Shown here one piece after another: positions 55,621 to 64,000 of a stretch of 64,000 nt of DNA. The stretch's first letter is position 1. Each line of letters begins with the position of its first letter. Source of the stretch: Escallonia rubra (Eukaryota; Streptophyta; Magnoliopsida; Escalloniales; Escalloniaceae); contig JAVXUO010001298.1 of assembly GCA_033065855.1 (NCBI GenBank), forward strand, positions 186,001 through 250,000, in the 5' to 3' direction. Below the pieces are notes generated by a model that was given only the letters and a program-made list of their open reading frames with translations, was not told where the DNA came from and ran no database searches. A program made the position numbers and the translations under genes.

Positions 55621-56515
55621 AGGGCATGTTTGGCCTTCTAGAATCACTATAGGTGGGAATAGAATGGACGGCAAAATTTGTTTCATGTTGTGCCTGGGGA
55701 ATGAGCGATCCCACTCCAATGATCAGTGTGCCCTATGGATCCAAATCCAGTTTTTGGTCGGGCAGGACAAGCAGAATAGAATGGTTAAAAATCCACCAGA
55801 AAATTTGGTGGTATGATTGTGTGACCTATGGATCCATCCTCCCCTGCGCACCCCTCGTCCCCCCAGAGTAAAAAGGGTGAGTTGGGTCCACCGTGGTAGG
55901 AGCCCTCGTGCATTGGGTGTCTAGTCTCCTTATTGAGCTACAAAAAGTTCTATGGTTGGATAAATTTGAAAACTTAAAATTGTCTTTGAAAATAACGGGT
56001 GGGGGTTATTTTCAGACCTATTTTTACTGTTCACATCCCTTTCTCATATGTAGCCATGTTGAGACAAATACGCCTGATAATCTTTTTCTCTTTCCTTATC
56101 CCTGCTGGAGTTGAAATGCGCGATCTTTTTTCAGTCCTCTTCCCACACTACCCTCCACCCTGTCATCTGCTCATTGGCCGCTCCCACCCCCACAATTCCC
56201 GTCCGCCAACAGCCTCGTCCTTTTTCCGCAATTCCAGCTCTCGCTAGCTAACATTCTCCTTCTCCCTCCCGCCCTCACATTGTACCATAGTTGGACCCCT
56301 TCCTCTTTCACCCTATCTGAGGAGAATGGCTGAATGGGGGTAACAACATGCTTGCTTTTATTACCCTCCCAAGTTTGTCTTTCTTTTTCAAATCCTCTTC
56401 CATTAATTCGAGAGTAACAGCCCAACCTCAAAGATTTTCCATAACCATCATTCCTGAATTTTAGATGGGGAGTTCTGGCATTTATTCCTTTTACATCTGG
56501 CCAAAAAGTTGGTCT
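55621..56515. mobile_element. Possible MITE-like element
   Basis: The left part, GGGCATGTTTGGCCTTCTAG followed by GGGAATAGAATGGACGG, has the style of Tourist/hAT MITE ends. The supposed right end (CTGGCCAAAAAGTTGG) matches only loosely. Boundaries and class are uncertain. Confidence 0.25.
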
Positions 56516-57499
56516 GTATCTCCTGATGGAACTTGCTAACAGTTGACTCATGTTACCCATGTCAGTTAGTGACCTCTATGTTTTTGTAGACTAAGCAGTC
56601 TTCTAACTGTTCTAGTTACTAATATCTTCATGCTGGACGTTGTAATAAGCAACTCGCACTATAAGCCTATGAATTTTTTTTTTCTTTTGGTGTAATTGTC
56701 AGAGAATAATTTGTTGAACGTATGGCATGATTACCTATCAATTGAACTCAAATGAAGGTGCTGGATGTGATTGTGTTTTTTTTTATTGACTTTTTCACTC
56801 TTTCTTCCTGGAACAAATTCGTACAGTTGATGTATTTTCGTTGCATTCTTACTTATAGAACCTTTAAACAAGGTGTTCACTGTTAGAATGTCGCAGAATT
56901 TTCCGCCATCCAGACTACAGAGTGCCACATTGTTTACGAGATCACTTCTTTGGTAGCAAAAGCAAGCTTCAGCCCATGTATGGTTGTCCTAGTCAGATTC
57001 AAGTCTATGTTTTCATATTCAATGTCGTCGTAGAAATTGTCAAGAGGTGAAAACATCTCGATTTTTTACCCCTCAGAATCTTCTTGTTGAGAAAGTTAAA
57101 CATCAGTCGATTGCCATCAAACACCATTGTACGCCCAAAATTTCAGCTGTTATTCACGTTACTTGTACAGAATCAATCATTCAAGTAAAAAACCCAAATC
57201 CAACAGTAAATTAAAAGCAAGGCAAAATTGAAGGTGATGATGTTCATTTTTAGCCTTGACCCCACACTTCACAAATGGGGGCTTTGCCAATTTCTCCATC
57301 CACAAAACAAATTGGTTGGTTTAACATCACCACCACAGACATTGCGCATCTTCGTGGGCTGGGCATGGTGATGAATCTGTAGGTTTGGCGGTTCAAATCG
57401 AATTTGGAATTACAGAGGAGGAGTTTGTCTGATAGGTGCAAATGAGAGAATATACAAACTTTTGTTGCGAAAGGTTTGTTTGTTTATGTTTCTTTTGCC

Positions 57500-57532
57500 G
57501 GGGGGAGGGGGAGGGGGGGGGGGGGGGGGGGG
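57500..57532. repeat. Long poly-G tract
   Basis: About 33 bases that are all G except two A interruptions. The longest uninterrupted run is about 20. Strong G-quadruplex potential; length may be unreliable because of homopolymer sequencing error. Confidence 0.9.
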
Positions 57533-57750
57533 TCAAGACCCGTATCGTGAGCTGTAGGCAAACTTGTTGCACTAGTACATCTTCACCTCCTTTGAGGAGA
57601 TTCTTGGCTAACTTTGCACTTGTAGTAGAACTTGCTTATGCAGCCAGTCACACTGGCAATATTTGTCGGAGGAGTCGGGATCCAGCTCCCAAAAGGTCTG
57701 GATTCAAGTAACTGGATGATTATTGATAAGAATTATATATGTTATCATAC

Positions 57751-57805
57751 CTCGGGGCATGATGAAGTGGATATCTCACTGTATAAGTTTCCATCATGCC
57801 CCAAG
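57751..57805. repeat. Imperfect foldback with 13/15 paired arms
   Basis: CTCGGGGCATGATGA at 57,751-57,765 pairs with TCCATCATGCCCCAAG at 57,790-57,805. The loop is about 25 nt. It lies 900 bp beyond the end of the CBL gene. A small-RNA precursor is possible but I know no miRNA with this arm. Confidence 0.5.
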
Positions 57806-58654
57806 GGTAAGAGGCACGTGTGTGGAGTTTATGTGCGCGTTAAGACTTGTATGGTTCGTTCTTTTTCTCTTTCCGTTGTGTTACAATTGCGATAAAAGAG
57901 AATCGGAAAATGATATCTTGACTCCATTTGATAATAGGAAGTTGCATGGATGATGGATACCCTCTTCGCTTCAAGAGCTCTTCGTTATTTGGCCATATCA
58001 CCCTTAAGACACATTCCCAGTAGCACTAAAAGGTAATAGTGCCACCAAACACCAAAAAGAACTCTTTTTCATCTCCTTGCGGCCTGTAAGATGGTCGTAC
58101 CACTCACAATCGGCCGGCAAACCTGTAATTCATCTTATTTCATTGTATTTTCTCTGGTTTACAGAAGAAGACCGTGTTGGAAGAAAGTGTGTCAAACAAA
58201 AAAGGAACATCACAAGAGAAAGTAGATTTTTATATCAGATCCGACTATCAGTTTGCCTTAGTCTAGCGTTGCAGCAAAACCCCCAAAGCTAAAAACGTGA
58301 CAGCGGCTCCAGCTTGGGTCTGCTTCGATCTTACACTTACGGTAACAGGGCAAGGTTGCCTCACTAGGTGGACTTGAAACAATCTAGCTCAGCTTGCCTT
58401 GCCATGCTAAAACTATTACTTTCCAGATATATGCGCAAACGCAATGAACACGGAGCTCCCCAATCTCTGATCTTCTGCTGTTAGCTTCGACTGCCCCAAA
58501 AAACAGTACTACATTTCAAGCACAGGCACTAAGGTATTCTTCTGCAGTTGAAGAGCCTAGATGGTAGCCATGCTGCCAATTGCCCTAGCTCGAAAGCTTG
58601 TGCCTTCCTCAATCTCAAGCATGAAGTTGAAAACACGATGAATGCAAAAAAAAT

Positions 58655-61084
58655 TCAATCTTCGACCTCTGTGTTGAAAATAAAACTTGGAAATACTGTA
58701 GTGATGTCCCTGGAAACAAAGAGAACGCATAAAGCAGGTGAGATCGTGATGCACAAGGTTTACATGTTTTGAAGAATCTGTAGAATTTGCAGGTCATGAT
58801 AATTCGAACTAAATTAGAGTAACAAAGTAATAAATCAAAATCAAAAGAGAGTTCCCATGCCAAGTTTAAAGTATAACACGGAAGTAATTACAAGTCTCTC
58901 TTCCCATGAAACCGGGGTTCTTAGTCACGAAAAGAACCAGATCCTTCGAACTTGTTTTCTAGGTAAGTATTCATATTCTATGCAGATAATAGTGATGGAC
59001 TTTGCAACAAAAAGGTAGTATCAACAAACAAGAAGTTAAATAAATTGATAATCAAGTAAAGGAATCAAAGCAAAAAGGGTACTTTAGATAAGGGAGAGTC
59101 ATGTTCTTTAGGAGCGTGGGATGCCGCTCAACAAAGGCCTTCCAGTCTTCTTTGCTAATCCTACCATCTTTGTCACCATCGGCGTCTATAAATGTCTGAG
59201 CGAATCTGACATACAAGATACGTAAACATACGATCTACCAAGAAAATTCAAAATTTTAACTCGAAAAACTCTTGCCTTGTCAACTATAGCTTCAAGAATA
59301 TCATCTGACAGAGAGGCATTGGTTTCGGTTAAAGTGGCAGCTACCATTTGCCTGACCTGAAAAATGCGTAGCTATCAATGGCCGAAGAAATGACCTTGCA
59401 TGCTTGTAGATGGGAAACAGTATAATACTCACTTCTTCCCGCTCGATGTATCCAGTTTGTCTCAAATCATATATCCTAAATGCGACTGCATGAATCGAAA
59501 GGGTAAAACAATCTACTTTACGCATTGTAATTTCCAAAGTTTCAAGGACCATGTGAAACGAAAATAATCCATTAATAAGGAAACGAAAATTGGTTCTCAA
59601 AGTACTTACAATCAATCTTTTGCTCCAAGAGAGAAGATGGATGGAAAACGCTGAGAACATGTACAAACTCCTCAAATTCAATAACGCCATCTTTCTTTTC
59701 ATCGAAAAGATCAAACACCTAGACAAGAAAGAGAATATCTAATTAACTCTAAAATCAATGGCGAGGTGAAGTGTTTATGTTGATATGCTGAGGTTGAGCT
59801 TGCATCTAAACGGTAAGGTTGATCGATAGTGAGTCAGTGACTTCAAGGTCAACGCGTTCCACAATAGTGGACGCTGTACATCAATGTACAATTGCCTTCT
59901 TCACTTACAAGACCAGCTACATGGAAACCTTTCACGCGATTGTAAATTTGTACGAAAGAATTTCCATGAAAATTTATTGTATCACTAACCCAAAGTCATG
60001 ATCATGAGCATATTAAAGCACCCTCAACCCCCATCCCCAGCCTATATGGAAGGTAGCATTTGGTCTAATAAAATGATCTCCAACGTCACGGCATAAGAGG
60101 AACTAATTTCAACACCCTTAATCAAACCACGGAGATGTGAGAAACAAATATCAATCATCAATCAGGCTTTACCCTATCCAGAAAAAGGTTTTCGCCTGCA
60201 GGTGATTTTAGTAAGGCCAGTTGAAGCTCTTCCTGCGAGAAAAAAGAAAACAGGATTCGATATGGACGATCAATAGTCTGGTTAATTCATGCAGTAATCA
60301 TCTAATTGTCTCATAATATTGAAGATACTCATTATATTTCTTACTCGTACAATTATACTTCAGTTAACCTAATCATTGCAATTAATCTGATCATTCTATT
60401 ACTGGAACCAGAAGGATACCTTGTGAATGAAACCATCATCTACAATCGAACTACTCAATTTCTTGAACAATTCCAGCAATGCCTCCACTTCATTAACCGT
60501 AACTGAAATTCAGTTAACAGCAACTTTAGAAGCAACCCAATTACCGAACTAGAAGAAGAAATGTACAGCTCCCTTCTCCTCCTGAATTTTTGTGAAATCC
60601 AATTACATATTTTTCTCCACACACACGTTGAACTGAACTCAAATCGAAATCGTTGAATTATGTAAGTACCGTTTGGCAAATCAAACTAGAGTAAAAATGA
60701 TAAAAAAAAAGTTAATTTTACAAGTACTAAACAATGGGATGGAGTGAGCATAAATCAGAGATGAAGAAAGGGGAACGGACATGGAGAGTTGCTGGCGAGG
60801 CGGGCAAGGTCGTTGAAGGTATAAACACGCTTGGTCAAGCGGCGGTGACGGAAGCAACCGGACAAATTGAAGGCGAGAGCTTCAATCAAGAGAGCCAGCG
60901 GCATGAAAACAGCACACAGCTTCTCCCCAATTGACAGTGAGCTCGATCCCTGCTCACCACAGTAAATTACAATCAGAAAACAGTGCATAAATGGTTGTAC
61001 GTAGTATAACAAATCTGCAAGAGAGAGAGAGAGAATTGGGCGAGATTACACAGGAGGAGGAGGAGCTTGCATTGCAGAGTCCAT
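58655..61084 (-). CDS. CBL10: Calcineurin B-like calcium sensor, CBL10 type
   Basis: Ca2+ sensor that recruits and activates CIPK kinases (CIPK24/SOS2 in salt tolerance) at plasma or vacuolar membrane. Minus-strand exons: 61,084-61,052; 60,949-60,781; 60,502-60,420; 60,232-60,173; 59,718-59,610; 59,485-59,433; 59,356-59,276; 59,195-59,083; 58,709-58,655; 756 nt, 251 aa (CBL10 is about 246). A hydrophobic N-terminal segment ([17 protein letters not shown]), in place of the myristoylation signal of other CBLs, is the CBL10 hallmark. EF1 is the atypical long loop (about 82-97); EF2 121-132, EF3 158-169, EF4 202-213. The C-terminal FPSF motif (240-243) is intact and the protein ends IFNTEVED as in CBL10. 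Intron 7 starts GC (GACAAG/GCAAGA). Exon 1 (11 residues, [11 protein letters not shown]) is inferred from frame and splice signals; an alternative start is an in-frame ATG near 60,988 without that exon. Confidence 0.92.
61022..61035. repeat. Short (GA)n microsatellite in CBL10 intron 1
   Basis: Read on the gene strand it is a CT-rich stretch, which would act as a polypyrimidine tract before a TTGCAG. In the model used here that TTGCAG is not the acceptor, because it opens a frame with an early stop. Confidence 0.6.
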
Positions 61085-61874
61085 TTCCTATTATCTGGGC
61101 TTACATTGTTTCAGCTGTACAACTGCTACAAATATGAAAATTATTATCACCAATCATTGGTGGGATATCAACTGCGGAGTTTTATTTATTATTTTGGTTC
61201 GATTAAATATTCTCGTGTCAACTTTAGCATCACTCAAAATTATCTTTCTAACATTTTAAGGATTCACTCTTCAACCACGTTATTCCCAACGTTTGATATC
61301 AATTATTAGTTGCAAGTACAAATTTTATTATCATTATCATTATTATTCTTTTTTACGTGATTGTTAGAATGAGACGAAAGATGGTACCAATTCGTTGTTA
61401 AAACTTTTCATTTTTATCTTCTTACTCTTACAATAATGCAATGCACCGAATTTTATGTTGTTGTCTTATTTTTATCCTGATCATGAGATACATGAAGAAA
61501 GATGTTTCGTCACGAAAAAGATAAAGAATGACATGGTATAATAGGAAGTTTATACCAATCTCTTCATCTCAACCAATCTCAACCATTTGCAGTACAGCGT
61601 TAAGTCTATTATAATCTATTGAAAGCTTTATCGAAATACAAACGCAAACACATGTACTTAGGTATAAAATTGGATCTGTATTTTATGTCACAACTGCCAC
61701 ATCTAGTCCGTCTTACGACATGTGTTCGATTATTAAAGGTAAAACAAAATATTGGTTTTGTATAATCCTTCGATGGGTGTAAATGTCAAGTAAGAGGTTG
61801 ATGTTCCAGTTGGGCTAAAAAATTGGGCCGACCATGGTTGACCCATCCATCCAAAAGTCTAGCAAAACCCCCAT

Positions 61875-62382
61875 TATAGGGATGGCAATTTAAATCCGAT
61901 CCGATGGATATTCGCCCCGCCCCGCTAGGAGCGGGTTATTTTGACTTTGACCGGGTTACGGGGCGGGTATGGTAATTTTTTTAAAGATCCGCAGCGGGTT
62001 AGGGTCGGGTATGGTTCTCTGTCTAACCCGCCCCGGTATACAAACCCTAAACCATAACTAATCAGCCAATCTCGGCCGTCCATCTAACATATATATATAG
62101 CTGCCCAGAAGCAGCCGTTCTATTCTTCTTCTTCTTTGCGCCGCTGCTGCTGCTTCCCACCCACAGTCAGGATCGCCGCTGCTGCTACTTCCCACCCAAA
62201 GTCAGGATCGGCCTCCTCACGGCCACAAACTACTCCACCTCGCCACCACCAAACCGTCCACCCACTTCCCCAACCAAACGGCGCACCAACACCTCCACCG
62301 TCTGTCCACATCCAACCTGCCAGTCTGCCATCAACAAATCGAGTAAGATGTCAGCCTCCGATCCGCCCCATTGCCATCCCTA
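61875..62382. mobile_element. hAT-like non-autonomous element
   Basis: The left end reads TATAGGGATGGCAATTTAAA and the reverse complement of the right end reads TAGGGATGGCAATGGGGCGG, typical of Ac-type hAT ends. The flanks ACCCCCAT (61,867-61,874) and ACCCCCAA (62,383-62,390) agree at 7 of 8 bases, the size of a hAT target duplication. The interior has GGGGCGGGT-rich sub-terminal repeats and no transposase. Confidence 0.75.
62137..62211. repeat. 38-bp tandem duplication inside the hAT-like element
   Basis: CGCCGCTGCTGCTGCTTCCC ACCCACAGTCAGGATCG is followed directly by a copy with two or three changes (CGCCGCTGCTGCTACTTCCC ...). It may be a fragment of host sequence picked up by the element. 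Confidence 0.65.
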
Positions 62383-63966
62383 ACCCCCAACCCAAAAATG
62401 TAAATGAGTTTCGACTGCGTCTGGGCTTAGCCCGTAAGATCATCAACAAGTTTGCTCCAACCCTCGACTCTCTTTTTCAGCGACGACATTGTTTACAGTT
62501 TAGCGATAGTATCGGATTAGTCGCTTCATTGTCTCTCTATTTTAAAAGTGTTGTTAGAATTGCCTCCAACGAGCTTTATCGACGATTTTTTGTTAATTAA
62601 CCAGCGGTTCGGGTTGGAAGAAGTATGCTCCAACCCACGTGCCAATTTTTTTTCCAAGAACTACTTAAACCTTTAATCTACCTTTAGTCTTATAATAATT
62701 GTATTGTTGATTGCTTGGCAATAATCATAACAAAGAGCACCTATTATATAGTCAAAGCCTTTAAATCCATTCAAGCAATAATGACAAAAGAACAAATTTT
62801 GGCTGATATTCGGGTTGTAAGAATCTTCTTCTAACTCTGTATACATTGACAATTCTCAACAACAATTTTTTGGCATCACTACAAACATTAAAGACCATTA
62901 ATTGTCGTTATATCGAGAGTAGAAGGAAGATTTCTTCGGCTCCAGTAACAGCTAAAAAATTTTCATAATAAAAATTAGAGTGTGGCATTTGACGAGAAAA
63001 AGCAACACCTGTGGGCGTTTTGGTGGAGTAAACCGAGGATAGCAAGGCCTTTCATATCTTTTTCTGGCCTGCCTTTTACCAAATCCCATGTTTGGGTTTG
63101 GAACTTGCTTGCCTCTTGGTTAGCACTTCTCGCTCGTTCACCTTGACCCCACCAGTCTCTTTTCTGGTTTGGATCCTTGGTTCACCTCCATCGTAATGGC
63201 TCTTTAAAACTCAGTGAGTACACAGAGAGGTTAATGATGAAGAAATTGACCAAGGATTAGGGGTGCAACTTCGACGGGTTAAACTCAACCTGAGAAAACC
63301 CAACATTTTAAAAGTTCATCTCAACTTGAACTTTTTGCAAAAAAAAAAAACCTATCAACCCAACCCAAGTAAAAATACTACGAGTCGGGTTTTAACCCAA
63401 AAAAACCCAAGTGCAACTAACATCATTAGAGAGTGCGAGTGACTACTTAGAGAGAGAAAGTGTAGTTGCAGCTGTTTCCCGTGCCGTTGCCTGAGTACGG
63501 CAGCTGGCGACTGCTCTGCTAGCGGCTGGTGGCTTGCTTCTGGTCGGAGGTACCCATTTTTGGCCGTGAGGTGGCCGGGATCTGAGTTCCTTTATAGAGA
63601 GAGAGTGATGATCGTCTCTGGTCGTGGGAGTTTTAGAGAGAGTGAGAGGTTGTAGGACGTGAGGTGGTCGGAATTCGGTTGCTCCGCTGTCGTGCGATGG
63701 TGGTGCCTTTTTTATTTGTTCGGCCGGTTCTGTTTCGGGAGTGGGTTCAGCAGGTGAGGACGTTCCTCCGACAGATCTGGGTTTCGTCTTTCCGGCCTCC
63801 TCCAATGCTGTTGTCGTTTTTCCTGTGGTCTGTGTCTGGAGCTGTCACGGCGTTCGCTACCGTTTCTAGAAGTTTGGCCGGGATCTAACCGAGATCTAGC
63901 CAGAATCTGTTACGGGTTCACTGTCCGGCGCCGACGTTTTGCTTCTTCCCCAGCAGTCCCCTCTCC

Positions 63967-64000
63967 TAGAGGTGTCAATGGGCCGGGCTTGGGCCGGCCC
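63967..64000 (+). mobile_element. Left end of a hAT-like element, cut by the window end
   Basis: TAGAGGTGTCAATGGGCCGG followed by GCTTGGGCCGGCCC has the wording of hAT-type ends common in plant genomes. Only the first 34 bases are inside the window. Confidence 0.5.

Larger units (their letters stand above)
51177..58654. other. Intergenic region, no gene recognised
   Basis: After the 3' UTR of the FLX-like gene (first few hundred bases) there are 7 kb without any exon chain I can join into a known protein. Contents recognised are a 134-bp tandem duplication, a possible MITE with GGGAATAGAATGG motifs at about 55,621-56,515, a long poly-G run and a foldback. Long open frames on the minus strand in 56,171-56,560 look like repeat sequence rather than a gene. 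Confidence 0.55.
61085..64000. other. Right-hand intergenic region, transposon-rich
   Basis: The first few hundred bases should contain the CBL10 promoter, read on the minus strand. The rest holds a hAT-like element with its target duplication, a Pro/Thr-rich minus-strand open frame at 63,443-63,805 that I do not accept as a gene, and the start of another hAT-like end at the window edge. No further gene is recognised. Confidence 0.6.

Noticed and set aside
56171..56560. A 129-residue minus-strand open frame
   Set aside because: No family or exon partners recognised, and it overlaps the possible MITE at 55,621-56,515.
62136..62600. A 154-residue plus-strand open frame, Pro/Ser-rich at first
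   Set aside because: Most lies within the hAT-like element and its duplicated block, and it runs across the element's border.
63443..63805. A 120-residue minus-strand open frame rich in Pro, Thr and Arg
   Set aside because: Composition reflects local GC-rich repeats; no domain, no splice partners.

Overview
This window is nuclear DNA from a flowering plant, almost certainly a eudicot. It is AT-rich, its genes have many introns, and the spaces between genes and the long introns are full of small non-autonomous transposons, SINEs and microsatellites. All six protein-coding genes are plant families with clear orthologues in Arabidopsis. I cannot name the species from sequence alone. No prokaryotic, CRISPR or viral gene content was seen.

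Layout. (1) 1-9.6 kb: no convincing gene; SINE, MITE and hairpin debris. (2) 9,622-14,948, minus: chloroplast-type mini-ribonuclease III (RNC3/RNC4-like), 6 clear exons plus a tentative last one. (3) 15.3-18.1 kb: a transposon pile-up containing an intact 384-bp TRIM retrotransposon, a GC-rich repeat block with a curious 27-nt hairpin unit, and nested inverted repeats. (4) 18,338-24,987, plus: DEAD-box RNA helicase of the RH20/DBP2 type, 10 exons, 506 aa. (5) 25,606-26,844: a Mutator-type MITE with a 9-bp target duplication. (6) 27,525-32,757, plus: small single-pass membrane protein of the kind annotated in Arabidopsis as WAS/WASL-interacting family, 3 exons, 178 aa, with a 4.5-kb second intron. 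(7) 33-39.7 kb: repeats, including a decayed copy of part of that gene. (8) 39,789-43,488, plus: CYP90D1-type cytochrome P450 of brassinosteroid biosynthesis, 8 exons, 484 aa. (9) 48,223-51,176, plus: FLX-like coiled-coil protein, 4 coding exons, 279 aa. (10) 51.2-58.6 kb: no gene recognised. (11) 58,655-61,084, minus: CBL10-type calcineurin B-like calcium sensor, 9 exons, 251 aa. (12) 61.1-64 kb: hAT-like elements, one cut by the window end.

The genes do not form a pathway. They are independent housekeeping and signalling genes: plastid RNA processing, RNA remodelling, an unknown membrane protein, brassinosteroid C-23 hydroxylation, flowering/FRI-complex scaffolding and calcium/salt signalling. 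Their order is nevertheless informative. From memory of Arabidopsis locus numbers, RNC3, RH20, the WAS/WASL-like gene and FLXL3 are consecutive on chromosome 1 (At1g55140, 55150, 55160, 55170), while CYP90D1 and RNC4 are adjacent on chromosome 3 (At3g13730, 13740). This window holds the members together in one unfractionated block.

The points most worth a second look are the complete TRIM, the covarying 27-nt hairpin units, two GC-AG introns, a putative SINE family with two copies here, a MITE inserted just upstream of the P450 gene, and a Glu-to-Asp change at position 12 of the last EF-hand of the CBL protein. I found no system that I would call wholly new.
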